64,000 bases of DNA, taken from Capsaspora owczarzaki ATCC 30864. Lineage: Eukaryota > Opisthokonta > Filasterea. Both the position numbers and the translations under genes were made by a program. Location: positions 909,534-973,533 of the forward strand of contig NW_011887292.1 of NCBI RefSeq assembly GCF_000151315.2, in the 5' to 3' direction. The notes beneath the pieces are model-generated. The model saw only the letters and a list, made by a program, of their open reading frames with translations. It was not told where the DNA came from and ran no database searches. Below, piece after piece: positions 12,176 to 24,535 of this stretch (position 1 is the first letter of the stretch; each line of letters starts with the position of its first letter).

Positions 12176-13192
12176 TTACTTGGTGCCGTACTTCTCCTTG
12201 AGTGTGGAGACGAGCGCAATGTAGCGGGTCTTGGCATCAGCCTGGGAGGTGCCTGTGGGTGTTGATGAAAGAGCGAGAAAATGGGGGGGGGGAGCAGGGC
12301 AGAAACTGAGCAATCGCATCCAAGCAGAATCCTGAACAAAACAACTGTGCCGTACCCTTGAGCTTTTCCCAAGCGTCCCACTTGGCCTTGCCAGTCAGGT
12401 CGAACATGCCGGGGCGAGCTGTAGAAAGTCAACAACAATAAACCAAATGTCATGAGCAAAAAAAACAAAACAAAAATTGTTGCGATCTCGGAGCGTTGCG
12501 TTTGACAGGACAAAGATCAACCAATTTCTCGAGTGTTTTTTTTTTTTTTTTTTTTTTCGACAGGATCAAGTGTCTGCTGCTCCCCGACCTGCGGGTTGTG
12601 ACTCGGCCACCCATTGAAACAAGCGAGTGCGTCAAGCCGAGGCGCGGGATGGGCCGCAGAGCTGCCGGCAAGCAACGGCGTCACACAACAACCCCCGAAG
12701 TCACGAGCTCGGACACGAGCTCAGTTAAGGATTCCTCTTCCGATCGAAAACGACTCAAACGAGTGACCGCAAATTGCCAAAGCGCCAGACAACTGGGGGA
12801 GGGGCGAGCTTGCTTTGCCCATCACACACACTCATCCACATGCATCGAGTAAAAAGGCAGCTCAACCGCACAACTGGATTGGCAGTGGAGGAGCGGAAAA
12901 GGGGGGGAAAAAAAGAAGCAACCAAAAAAAAAAAAAAAAAAAAGATGAAAAATGCCGTACCAGTGTTGACGTCGCCGACGGTGCCCTGCTTGAAGAGCGA
13001 GTAGAGCTGGAGGAGCTCGTCGTTGCTGGGGGAGGTAGCAAGGTTCTTGACCTCAGCGGCGGCCTTGTCGAAATCGTCCTAATGCGAAAAGGCACATTGA
13101 AATGAAACAAAAAAAAATGAATTAAACAAATCAAAAAAAAAAAAAAAAGATCTGACAAATTTTTCAATCTTGCCATTTTGCCTTACAGACAT
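12176..13192 (-). CDS. ACBP: acyl-CoA-binding protein
   Basis: Small cytosolic four-helix protein that binds medium- and long-chain acyl-CoA esters and hands them to lipid enzymes. Four exons on the minus strand: 13187-13192 (only ATG TCT), 12961-13078, 12356-12418 and 12176-12252. Joined they read [15 protein letters not shown], then [42 protein letters not shown] and [20 protein letters not shown], the full ACBP signature including YxLFKQ and KAKWDAW. Length, about 87 residues, is normal for the family. The unusual part is the six-nucleotide first coding exon, supported because the joined frame gives an intact amino-terminus. It is divergent from the alanine-rich secreted protein. Confidence 0.92.
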
Positions 13193-13514
13193 GATTGGAA
13201 GTTGTTGGTTTTGGAGGACTGGTTTTTGAGTTTTTTTTTTTTTTGTTTTTTTTGTTCTTGTATCTCAATGATTTGTTTGATGAAATGTGGCGATTTGCCC
13301 AGGATGATGATGATGAGGGGTTTGATGACTTGTCTGCAAAATTTCAATGAGAACTTTCATTGTCTCTCTTTCTCGCTTTCTCTCTCTTTCTCTTTCTCTC
13401 TCTCTCTTTCTCCCTTTCTCTCGATTGCCAGATCACTTGGCGCCTTCTTATCTCGATCCAACTTCGGTTGTTCGTTTCAATCTCCTTTTTTTCTTTTCTT
13501 TCTCTTTTCTCAAA
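13193..13514. other. divergent promoter region, ACBP / alanine-rich protein
   Basis: No gene is seen. The stretch just before 13515 is a long (TCTTTC)-type pyrimidine tract (about 13365-13425) on the + strand, typical of the leader sequence of + strand genes in this window. Confidence 0.5.
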
Positions 13515-15443
13515 ATGCGTACCTCATCTCTTCTCTTGGCTCTCGCGCTGCTCTGCGCTGTGCTGCTCGTCCCGTCCGCAGGTAAGCCCGCCTTCGTCTC
13601 CCCGCGTTCATGTCTCTTGCTTGCTTGCTTTGCTTCTGCTTCTTCGTCCTTTGCCCCTTCACTGGGGGGCGAGCCAGAGAGTGCCACGTTGGTCTCTGGG
13701 GAGTTTTGACCCATTCCAACCGCATTCCCTCCATTCGTCCAACCGCCCGCGCCGCTGCACCGCCACTCTATGGCAAGACAGTTCACGCGGTGCTCATTCC
13801 GAATCCAGAGTCGCTTTGGGCCTGTCGCGCGTCCCAGTGCCTCCAAAGCGCGTTTCAGCCACTTTTTCTCGTTTTTCATTTGAATGCTTTTTTTTTTCTT
13901 TTGCCTTTTTGAACGGGGTGACCCAACGCACAATGAACGTCATCATCATCATCATCATCATCATCATCACCATCATCACCATCATCATTACCACGACGCT
14001 CACAATTGTTGCTCTGGAAATTTTTTGTTGTGCTTCTCAATGATGTCAGTCTCTGGCCAAGCTGCCGAATCTGCCGCAGCTGAAATCACTGCTCCCATCG
14101 TCGATGCCACCACCACCACCACCACCACCACCGCCGAGACCATTGCCACCGTCAACAAGGACGAACTCAAGCGCCTGGCCGTCCAAGCCAAGCTGGACGC
14201 GTTGAACGTCGAGCTGTCCACTCTGGCCGCTGCTCCTGCCGATGCCGATCCCGCCCGCCGCCTCAAGGCCGAGTCCAAGATCGCCAAGATCCAGGCCAAG
14301 AAGGCCAAGATCGAGGCTCGCTCCAACGCTGAGGCTGCCGAGCAGCAGTTTGCCGCCCTCTGGCTTGCCGACCACCCCGAGGAGGCATCCGCCCCCGTTG
14401 CCGACGCCGCCGCCGCCGCCGTCGAAGCCACCATCACCTCCAAGCCCAGCCCGCTCGACAAGGCCCGCTCCAAGCTTGTTGCCCTCGGCAGCCTGCTTGC
14501 CAAGGAGGAGGCCCGCCTCGCCTTCTTTACCCGTCTCCAGTCCGAGGGCAAGCTTCCCGCCACCGCCCAGCCCGCCCAGCCTGCTCAGCCTGCTGCTGCC
14601 GCTGACGCTGACGCTGCGTCTGCCACTCCCGCTGCCCAGGCGGCTCCTGCCCTGTCCCCCGTGGCCAAGGCGGAGCTCCGCGTCACCCAGATCCGCGCCC
14701 AGCTTGCCGCCATCGAGTTGGTTGCCACCTGCACTGCTCCCTCCGGCGCCAGCGATGCCGTGTCCGACCAACCCGCTGATGCCGCTGCTGCCCCCGCTGC
14801 TGCTGCTGCCGCTGCTGCTGCTGCCGCTGCTGCTGCTGCCCCTGTTTGCACCGCCCGCACTCCCCAAGAACTCCAAGCACTCACCCGTCCCCTTCGCCTC
14901 AAGCTTGCCAAGGCCGAGGCCAAGCTGGCCTACCAGCAGAGCATTGCGACCGACGCTGCCGCATCGACCACTGCTGGTGAGGAGGAGGCTGCCACCGTCG
15001 AGCTCGACCTCGTTGAGCGCACTCGCCTGAACGTTGCCCACCTCAAGGCCAAGATTGCCAAGCTCCAGTACGTCTACGACTACCTCGAAAAGCACCTGAC
15101 TGAGGAAGAGAAGCAGCCTCAGCCCCTCTCGCCCGCCGAAATCGCTGCTCGCGTCGCCAAGGCGCAAGCACGCGAGCAAAAGCGCATCCTGAGCGAGCAG
15201 CAGGAGATTCTCGACGCCCAGGCGACCATCGATGCTGCCGCTGCCAAGGCCGCCAAGCAGGCTGCCAAGGAAGCCAAGGCTCTCGCCAAAGCCCAGGCCC
15301 AGCAACAGGCTCAGGCGCAAGCTGAAGCCGATGCTGCCGCTGCTGCGGCTGCAGGCACACCCGCAACAGGTTCCGACGAAGGCGTGGGCGCTGATTCGGC
15401 CAAGGCCAAAAAGTCAAAGAAGGCAAAGCAGCTCGATCTGTGA
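13515..15443 (+). CDS. secreted alanine-rich coiled-coil protein, family not recognised
   Basis: Predicted secreted protein of about 486 residues. Exon 1 (13515-13581) encodes a signal peptide (MRTSSLLLALALLCAVLLVP) and ends in phase 1. After a 468-bp intron, exon 2 (14050-15443) starts VSGQAAESAAAEITAP, giving a plausible cleavage site after SA. The rest is rich in Ala, Lys, Glu and Leu with repeated blocks such as KAKLDALNVELSTLAAA, RSKLVALGSLLAKEEARL and KAELRVTQIRAQLAAIEL. These look like four or five degenerate copies of one helical unit separated by Ala/Pro linkers, including a run of about 18 alanines. The C-terminus is basic (KAKKSKKAKQ). GC-rich codon use suggests high expression. 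Function is unknown; a filamentous extracellular or lumenal coiled coil is an inference. Confidence 0.8.
13941..13990 (+). repeat. (CAT)n microsatellite in intron 1 of the alanine-rich gene
   Basis: About 16 CAT/CAC triplets in a row, inside the intron between the signal-peptide exon and the main exon. Confidence 0.9.
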
Positions 15444-16569
<1,126 letters not shown>

Positions 16570-17627
16570 CAGGGCTCGAATCGGTTTTGACAATCGTTCG
16601 TTTCTTTGCTCTCCTTTTGTACTGTAGTATGCGCTTGCTTTTGACTGGAATAACTTTATATTGTGCAAGCACCCCTGCATCTCTTCTGATGGTATAAATA
16701 CAAGCATTTGGGTTTTTTCTGCGCTTCAGTACGCTTGTTTCACTTGTTTTGACTGTTCTCAAGAAATGTCGAACTTTCAAGCATTTGTCAAGTTTGCGGT
16801 GATTTTTCGCACTGAGTTCCACTCTCCCTCAATAAACAACAACTGCACAAATTGCCGATGATCAGAATCGAATGATGCATTTACAGTTGCTGCTCTTGTA
16901 CAGAAATGGACGAAAAAATCAAAATCAGTCGTTCTTTTTTTTTTCTTTCCCTTTTTTTTTTTCCCTTTCAATCTTGTAAGCATCTCCACTTCCCTCTCCA
17001 CTTCCATCCTTTCACTTTTTCCACTGCAACATTCTGCCGGCTGCGTCCCCTTGCTACTCATTCGACCGAGAGCCTGTGGAATGGCGTGCGCCTTTACCTG
17101 ACGTTGCGGAAAGCAAATCCACAAGGCCTTTACGTGCCCCGGCGCTGGAACGCTGCAACGTCGGCATCAGCTCGGAGTTTGTGCGGTCCAAACCAGCCAG
17201 CGGCTTGCCAATGTCGAGGGAGGGAATCTGGTTTGAGCATGGCATGACAAAGGAAAGAAGCGAAGAAAAATCGGGCGATCTCCACGCGGAGATCTTCCTT
17301 TTTTTTTCATTCGATTTTTTTTTCTTTTTTGGCCATGCGTTTTGATTTCCATTTTTTTTCTCTTTCCGTCGTTGGCCTGCTTCACGGCTGGTTTGGTTCC
17401 ACGGCAGTCTCTTGCCCATTGCTGGGTGGCGAGACCTCTGATCTCTTGCAATCGGGTTGCGGCGCCTTTTTTTCCGTCCGGCTCTGCTGTGCTGCCTCTT
17501 TACCAGGGGCGCGCAAGCCAAGGCCACAAAATTTTCTTTTCTTTTTGTTCCAATGATTTTCCTATGATTATTTTTTTTTTTTTTTTTTGCAGGATTTTGT
17601 TCTGACTTGTTGCTTTTGATCTTTTAG
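16570..17627 (+). other. region downstream of Ub-AN1, no firm gene
   Basis: No family is recognised. A balanced-composition island at about 17040-17270 is open in several frames (for example VGISSEFVRSKPASGLPMS on the + strand) and could be an upstream exon of the candidate gene that follows. The remainder is T-rich on the + strand. Confidence 0.4.
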
Positions 17628-19022
17628 AAATCAATGAACTGCAATCCGGCTTGACCTCGGCCTTTCAAAGCAGCGTGCCCCTCCTTATGGAGAACACTTG
17701 GTGAGTTTGTCTCCCTTTCTTCTCGACCATGTGGCCGACCGCGTGGTTTTGGCAAAAGTTCGTTTCCTGTCTTTTCTTCTTTTCGCTTCCCTCGCTCTCG
17801 GTGTGAGTGTGGGAATTCCCTCGACCTTGAATCTGATGAATTCTTTAAACTAAATTGACAAGCATATGTCTGAAGCAATCGCGCATGCGGACACTTTAGT
17901 CGTCTGATCTCGTTTTCGTTTTGTGACTTTCAACTCTTCGGCTTTTCCACTTCCTTTTGTCTTTCTTTGACGATTCTTTGCTCACTTGGTCTTGCTACTA
18001 TCACTGTAGGTGTTGATGGAGTGATTCTTGCAAGTCGAGATGACAAGATCTCGCAATTGACTTGTCGATGGTAAGATTTCTCTTCCCCTCTGTCTTGTTC
18101 TTCTTCTCCAAGCCCGAGCCATGTTTGGCACTTTTTAGTGATGAATTCGTATACACGTTCTATAGTTTCATTTACCTGAATCTTCCATGTAGACAATTTA
18201 CGACCCAGCTCTCTGACACTCTTTATTTTTTTTTTTCCCATCCTGTCTGTGTCTGCTTTGCTTTCCTTCTTTTGCTTGACGCTCACTCTTCCGCTCGGTT
18301 GTTGTTTTTTAGATTCCATCCGATTCACACGCACATCGTCTCGCAGCCAAGCTCTCTTCATTTTTGGTGAGTAGCAATTTCTTGACTTTTCTCTCTTTAC
18401 TTTTTCAAAGCTTTGCAGAGTTGGGTTGATGATTTCGTTTTCCACGTTCAAATCACTCCAATCTGACGGGAAAATATACCCGGATGGTGATTTATTTCCA
18501 CGACCAGCTCACTCTGACCACTCTGCAATAGCAACATTTTTTTTTCTTTTGTTGTTGTCCTCGTTTCCTTGGCTTCTCTGTTGAACCCTTGTCTCACTCT
18601 TGCTTGCTTCCTTTGATAGACTTGTCTTGGGTTCTTGTCACCCACCAGTCAGGCAGTCGCAAGAATGAATTCTTTTCGGTGAGGACTCTTCTATTCTCGA
18701 TTGGTCTGCCCGAACCCTTTTGCTCTTTTTTTTTTTTTTTTTTTTCCTTGTCCTACCCCTTTCTGTTGAGCAAGTTATTTTTGACTGATGATCAAAGTTC
18801 TGCTGATCACTTCTTGATGAGCAACTCTTTTTTTTAACTCTCTTCCTGACTTTAACTTGCTTCACTTTTCTCGTCCATTGTTCCCTCCCTCTTTGTCTCG
18901 ACTCTTATTTTGTGCTCACTTTGCTTTCACTCTTTGGTTAGTTTTCCGCTCTTCCCGTCGCAACACAACCTCACATGCAAACGCCAGGACTGATTGTACA
19001 GGTATGTGCAAAATCGCGGTAA
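17628..19022 (+). CDS. candidate small spliced gene, possibly LAMTOR3/Roadblock-like
   Basis: Several short islands bounded by good splice signals lie in T-rich sequence: 17628-17700, 18010-18070, 18313-18366, 18620-18678 and 18942 onward. They read INELQSGLTSAFQSSVPLLM, VDGVILASRDDKISQLTC, RLAAKLSSFL or FTRTSSRSQALFIF depending on frame, SGSRKNEFFS, and ALPVATQPHMQTPGLIVQ, with a possible stop at 19022. The order helix, VxGVxxxSRDD strand, helix, (S/G)xxKN strand, LPxxxxxxxxTGLIV-like strand resembles LAMTOR3, a Roadblock-fold subunit of the Ragulator complex. Phases of the last three exons agree; those of the first two do not join without a missing exon. The start exon was not found. This is a tentative call. 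Confidence 0.3.
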
Positions 19023-19198
19023 GATGCGCCTTTTTCCCCCCCCCCTCCACTGTTTTGTGATGGTCTATCCAATGGCATAAGCATAATAAACCATGTTTTC
19101 GAAACATACAGCTTTTCACCCATCCAAATCGATAGCACATTCACTCTTTGATTCTCAGCTCTCATTCTCGCACAACTCGAGTTCTCCAGCGGCGTCTC

Positions 19199-22100
19199 AT
19201 GAACTCTGGTGCTCCGCGATCCGTTGCACCGCGCATCCGTGTCTCGTACACGATTCGACCAGAGGGCGATCCGCGGCATCGCTTTGGGGTCAATGCGCTG
19301 TGTCTGAGCACGGCGCCTCAGAATGTCGAGCTCCCGTCTTCGTCGGCCAACCAGACGCTGTACACTGCTGGTCGCGACGGCGTTGTTCGCGCTTGGGACG
19401 TGACCCAGCCCGTTGACTCTCTCGCGAGCACCCGCACTGTCGAAGTATGACGACTTGCTCTTGGGGATTGGCCGCGTTCGGGACGCTCGTCATTACTTTT
19501 TTTGCTCCCGAAGCCCTGGTCCTCGCTCATACAGCAGGCATTCACTCACTTGATCTCTCTTGGTCTCGTTTCCAACGCTTGCTTGTTGCGATAGACTTGC
19601 ATTCAGTCGTTCGATGGACATGCCGACTGGGTCAACGACATTGCGCTCTGTCCAAACCACCAACGCAAGTTCCAATCGCCACGCATTGCTGCACAGCACT
19701 GCTGAATGCCCCCAATCGCTCACTGTGTTTTTTGGTCGGGGTTGTTATGCATTGAGAGTGCAGTGCTCACGGCGTCCTCCGACACGTCCGTCAAGCTCTG
19801 GTCCTGCGACGGCGAGCTGCTCACCCCGCTGGACTGGCACTCAGACTATGTCAAAGCGCTCGCTGTCTCGCACACGTCGCACCACGCATTTTCGGCTGGC
19901 CTGGATCGCTTGATTGTCAAGTGGGATTTGAACGTTGCCAAGCCATCGGAGATCCTGTCCACCGGTTCGTACAAAGCAAGAGTTCAGTCGATTCATTGCA
20001 GTGGATTTGTGTTGTTTCTCAAATTCTCTTTTGCACAGCCGTCGAGTTGAAAGGGCACAAAGACTCTGTGTACAGCCTCGCCGTTGATCATTCTGGCTCG
20101 ATTCTAGTCTCTGGCTCCACCGAAAAGGTGCGCAGAGCGGTTCAAAGGTTGTGATTGTACCATGACTTGACCTCACAGCGCAAACATTGTTTTACTGCTC
20201 ACAGATTATTCGGGTTTGGGATGCTCGAACGCCCGCCAGTGTTTGCAAGTTGCGTGGACACACTGACAACATCAAGGCAGTGGCGCTCAATCACGATGGC
20301 AGTCTCTGCCTGTCCGCCAGCTCGGACCATACCATCCGCTTGTGGGACATTCGCCAACAGCGCTGCATTGCAACGTCGGACTGCCATACCAGCGCAATTT
20401 GGACAGTGGCCGTGAATGCTGATTTCACCAAAGTGTACTCTGCGGGTCGCGACGGCTCCGTGTTTGTCACCTCGTTGGACACGTTCAAATCAGAGCCAGT
20501 GCTCACTGAACAAGCCCCAGTTTTACGAGTGCGTAGATTTGCTTGACATGTGCATGTCACTGATCCCTCCCTTGCTTGCGCACTAATTTCTTTCATCTTG
20601 GGTCGTGGCTTGCAGTTGTGTTTGGATGAGAGTGACCACGCTGACACAAAGCTTTGGGTCGCGACCACCGATTCGACCGTTCGACTCTGGGTACGAGCCA
20701 CATTCTCCTTGTGCATGGCTGAAGATTACAGCGCTTGCTCATTTTGGCTTATTTTTGTTTTTTTTTTTTTTTTTTTTTTTTTGGGGGGGGGGGCGCCTTA
20801 TCTTCAGAGTGTTGCTGCAGCCTCAACGCACGGTACCAGCAGGGCCAGCGCCGACTCCTCGGCCACGACAGCGCCGCCGCCGGCTGCCCCGCTTGTGACG
20901 ATCCCAGGTATGTTTGCGCCTTGCTCCTGCATCATGTGACGGATCCTCTACCGACCTTTCAACTGCTGTGGTTTTGCTCGTTTCAGGCGCGCCGGCCATC
21001 GTCAAACATCATATTTTGAATGATCGGCAAAGAATTCTGACGGAAGACACTGCGGGCAACGTCGTACTGTGGAGTGTTCTTCAGGTTTGTATCGAGCTGC
21101 AAAAATCCAGACCTCGAAACGCGCACTGGGGACTGCTTTTGTTGACGCCTGTTTGCCCTTCGATTGTGCTTTTCTTGCCAGGCGCGAATGGAAAAGGAAT
21201 TCGGTCAAGTCGGCTTTGATACTCAACTTGCAGCTCTACATCAGATGATCAGCCTACAGTCCTGGTTTTCCGTTGACTCGAAATGTGGAGTACGGCTTTG
21301 CGTTTGTTTTTGGTTATTTTGAGGACAACCAATACCGTGTACCGTGCTGCACCAACTCACTCTTGTGGTGACAGTTTTTGACAATCCATCTTGACTCTTC
21401 GCAATGCTTCATTACTGAGGTGTATGCATCCGACATTGGTCTTGACGCCGATCCCGAAGTTCGAGGTAAGTGACTTTGTTCGTGAGCGTGCGACCGCTTC
21501 TTCTCCGGCTCAACACTCACTCTGCTGAACATGCAGTTGGCTTGGCGCAGCTCGTTCTTACGAGACTGTTTGCAAATTGGCTGATCTCGTTCAACGCAAA
21601 GAAAGGATTGAGCAATGCGCTGGAAGCGGATTCGACGCCACCGCCGCTCGGCGAACCTCATTCACCCTTGCTTGAGAACCAAGGGCCTCAATTTGCGTCA
21701 GAACAGTCCAATGGCGTTGCATCCTCACCTGCCGCGGATCTACCTTCCCCTTCAGCCGCAAGCGTCAAGCCTCGAGACGGCATTGTGGGAAGGCTGCAAC
21801 GAATGGCTTCCAGCAGCTCGCAGACCACAACCCCGAGTGTAGAAATTCCCTCTGCTGCCGTCAAAGAGTCTCAGACCGTAAGAAATGGCCAGCTCAACAA
21901 GGTTTTGTGGTCAAAGTGATCGGTTGTGTTTTCACAACGGTGGTTTGTTTGTTCTTTGTCTTTCGTGGTTGCGTTTCTTATCGCACAGGGAGAGTCAGAG
22001 CTCGATCGGCATGAACTGGAAATTCCAGATTACACCACGGTCATGCTCATGGACATGTCAAAAGCTGCCACAAGTTCTGGTTTTCCATTGTTTCGTTCGA

Positions 22101-22818
22101 CATGCCGTGCCATGGCGGATGCGTGGGTGGCTGATGCCTTGGCAAGCAAGATGCCGCAATGGCTATACGATTTCCTAACAACGGTACGGTCGTTTGCGTG
22201 GGAGGGTCAGAGTGGTGCATGAGTGAGCTGTGATGCATGGTTTTTGCTCATGTGCTGGTGCTTTGCTCTTCTCGTCGTAGAATACCTGCAAGCGTGAGCT
22301 TGGGCGCGACAAAATGAGCCTGGCTGTTCAACCCCATCCTCAGCAGTTGCCCGGTGAACCACCGCTTCCAGTTCTGCCCGACCCGTAAGTACAGTAGGAT
22401 TGAATGGTGTTCAACCCTTTTTGTGTGTGTGTGTGTGTATGTGTGTGTGTGTGTTGTCGTTCACTCGACTGCTTGAATTGGTTGCTTCTGGCAGCGCATA
22501 CGCAAAGCTCTATGCTTTCCGGATACTTCGTGTGAGGCGACTTGCCAAGTTTGTTGCCGACAAGCTTGGTATTTCTATTCCGGATGGATTCGCGCCAGAA
22601 GAAGTCATTGAACTGACTTGTGACAACAAGGTAGGTCTCGCAATTTGCACAGTGGAGGTTGTTGCCATTTCAGGTTGTTGCACTTTTTTTGTCTGACTTT
22701 TGGGCTGGATTTGCAGGCGATCGATCCGAACATGAGCATTGCTACGGTGAAGCAGTTTGTGTGGTGCCAACCAGAAGACCTCGTTTTGCACTACCGAAGA
22801 TGCCCCCGCCGATCGTAG
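19199..22818 (+). CDS. WDR48: WDR48 / UAF1, WD-repeat activator of USP1/USP12/USP46 deubiquitinases
   Basis: WD40 beta-propeller with C-terminal ancillary and SUMO-like domains; in animals it binds and activates USP1, USP12 and USP46. Start MNSGAPRSVAPRIRVSYTIR matches the human RRKVQVSYVIR region. Following exons carry GVNALCL, YTAGRDGVVRAWDV, GHADWVNDIALCPNHQ, LTASSDTSVKLWSCDGE, DYVKALAVSHTSHHAFSAGL, VELKGHKDSVYSLAVDHSGS, GHTDNIKAVALNHDGSLCLS and QQRCIAT, then HHILNDRQRILTEDTAGNVV, SWFSVDSKCG and a C-terminus ending SIATVKQFVWC and LVLHYRR, as in UAF1. Exons are numerous and short. The second intron appears to use a GC donor (gcaagt at 19665). One intron contains a T25G11 homopolymer junction. 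The stop lies only 63 bp from a Tc1 element. Confidence 0.93.
20758..20793 (+). repeat. poly(T)-poly(G) junction in a WDR48 intron
   Basis: A run of about 25 T is followed directly by about 11 G. Exact lengths are unreliable in any assembly. Confidence 0.85.
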
Positions 22819-22882
22819 CGTGGTGAACTCGATTCGTTCGTGAACAATGTGCGCTTGTCAACAATCACAAAGCCCTTTTGTA

Positions 22883-22997
22883 CTATCCCGATCATTAAAT
22901 TTCGACCCCCCCTCTTTTTTTCACTTTTTCGCCCTCCCTGGGACCTGTGTTGCTTTCCGTCTCGCCCGCGGAATGTTCATTCATGGTACAGTGTACC
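22883..22997 (+). repeat. left terminal inverted repeat of the Tc1 element
   Basis: Pairs with 24421-24535 in inverted orientation over 115 bp, with one mismatch near position 22990. Confidence 0.93.
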
Positions 22998-23161
22998 AGA
23001 CACATTTTAGAAGTGAAGCAGCGGGCTGGGAGTTAAGATTCGAAGCGAGAACAGACAAAAATGAAAACTCAAAAAAACAGAAAAAGAGCGGCTTTTTTGC
23101 CCAATTTTCACAAAGCATTACATGGCACACAAACAACGTGTCGCAGCGCCTTCGCTCCACT

Positions 23162-24289
23162 TCAGTACTTGGTATGACCACCATTGGCATCTATCACAGC
23201 TTGAATGCGGCGCGGCATCGATGAAATGAGATCGCGGCAGACCTCTGGCGTGAGCACTTCTTCGTAGACCGCTTGGAAGCGTTCCCACAACGCGGCCTTG
23301 CTCTTGATCTCCCTCTCCTGGTAGATCTTGTTCTTGACCATGTTCCACGCATTTTCGATGGGGTTGAGGTCGGGAGAGTTCGCAGGCCAGTCCAGGACGG
23401 TGATCTGATTGGTTTCGAACCACTTCGCCACATCTTTTCTTTTGTGACAAGGGGCATTGTCATGCATGAAAATCATCTCGTTTTTGTTGTTCCACACGCG
23501 AATGCTTGCTAGCAACTCGCTCTCCAAAACTGAGAGGTAGGTGTCGCCGTTCATGACGTCGCCGACCTCGCAGAAAAGCGAAATTCCGAAACGAGAGATG
23601 GCGCCCCAAACATTGATATGGCCACCGCCGAACTTGACCGTGCCCTGCACGCATCGATCGGTCAACGTTTCGCCAACCAGACGCCATACACGACCACCGT
23701 TGNNNNNNNNNNNNNNNNNNNNNNNNNNNNNNNNNNNNNNNNNNNNNNNNNNNNNNNNNNNNNNNNNNNNNNNNNNNNNNNNNNNNNNNNNNNNNNNNNN
23801 NNNNNNNNNNNNNNNNNNNNNNNNNNNNNNNNNNNNNNNNNNNNNNNNNNNNNNNNNNNNNNNNNNNNNNNNNNNNNNNNNNNNNNNNNNNNNNNNNNNN
23901 NNNNNNNNNNNNNNNNNNNNNNNNNNNNNNNNNNNNNNNNNNNNNNNNNNNNNNNNNNNNNNNNNNNNNNNNNNNNNNATGTTGTTGCGGTGAAATGACT
24001 CGAACCTGCTGGGGCGCCCGGGGCGGGGCTGTCGCTCTTTGTCGCCCTTCCCGAGACACGTAGGGTGATGCTGATCACTGTAGAGACGTGGGAGGTGAAG
24101 CTGGGTGGCGATCTTGTTGTAGGAGAGCTCAGCATTTCGCAACGCGAGCACTTGACCGCGGGCGACCTCCCTGGGCATCTTGTCCAGCACGGGCAGCGGT
24201 CTTTTGGGTGAAGTTGGACGCAGCCATACCGGGAGCTGTCTGCGAGCCACGCGGGACGTGGACTGACTGCGTGTGCGAGTCATGCGCAC
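23162..24289 (-). CDS. Tc1-type transposase (DD34E), central part hidden by an assembly gap
   Basis: The C-terminal half is clear: HINVWGAISRFGISLF, then IFMHDNAPCHKRKDVAKWF and DWPANSPDLNPIENAWNMVK. The Asp of MHDNAPC and the Glu of PIENAW are separated by 34 residues, giving the DD34E spacing of Tc1 transposases; the first catalytic Asp falls in the gap. The amino-terminal part (ELSYNKIATQLHLPR) resembles the helix-turn-helix paired-like DNA-binding region and QPRPGRPSRF the AT-hook-like linker. The likely true start is the internal MPREVARGQV. No stop is seen in the sequenced part, so the copy may be intact, but the gap prevents a firm statement. The protein ends 164 bp inside the left TIR's inner edge. 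Confidence 0.88.
   Translation of the reverse strand: MRMTRTRSQSTSRVARRQLPVWLRPTSPKRPLPVLDKMPREVARGQVLALRNAELSYNKIATQLHLPRLYSDQHHPTCLGKGDKERQPRPGRPSRFESFHRNNXXXXXXXXXXXXXXXXXXXXXXXXXXXXXXXXXXXXXXXXXXXXXXXXXXXXXXXXXXXXXXXXXXXXXXXXXXXXXXXXXXXXXXXXXXXXXNGGRVWRLVGETLTDRCVQGTVKFGGGHINVWGAISRFGISLFCEVGDVMNGDTYLSVLESELLASIRVWNNKNEMIFMHDNAPCHKRKDVAKWFETNQITVLDWPANSPDLNPIENAWNMVKNKIYQEREIKSKAALWERFQAVYEEVLTPEVCRDLISSMPRRIQAVIDANGGHTKY
23703..23978. other. assembly gap (276 N)
   Basis: A run of N lies wholly inside the transposon, as expected where near-identical element copies prevent read placement. The length may be an estimate. Confidence 0.99.
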
Positions 24290-24420
24290 AAAAAGACTGA
24301 ACCCAAACCAAAATTTGGGCGGGAAAAGTGAATTTTTTGAGTTTCCTTATATTTTTTATTTTGCTCGCTGCTGCTCTGATATGACTCACAACCCCCGCTC
24401 CCGGTGTTCATCAGACGTTC

Positions 24421-24535
24421 GGTACACCGTACCATGAATGAACATTCCGCGGGCGAGACGGAAAGCAACACAGGTCCCAGGGAGGGCGAAAAAGTGAAAA
24501 AAAGAGGGGGGGTCGAAATTTAATGATCGGGATAG
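24421..24535 (-). repeat. right terminal inverted repeat of the Tc1 element
   Basis: Inverted partner of 22883-22997. Confidence 0.93.

Noticed and set aside
13884-14049. poly-His amino-terminal extension of the alanine-rich protein
   Set aside because: Comes from reading the (CAT)n microsatellite of the intron; the signal-peptide exon at 13515 splices past it.
14046-15320. 424-residue Gly/Leu/Ser-rich open frame on the minus strand
   Set aside because: It is antisense to the alanine-rich secreted protein; the + strand frame has a signal peptide and proper splice joins.
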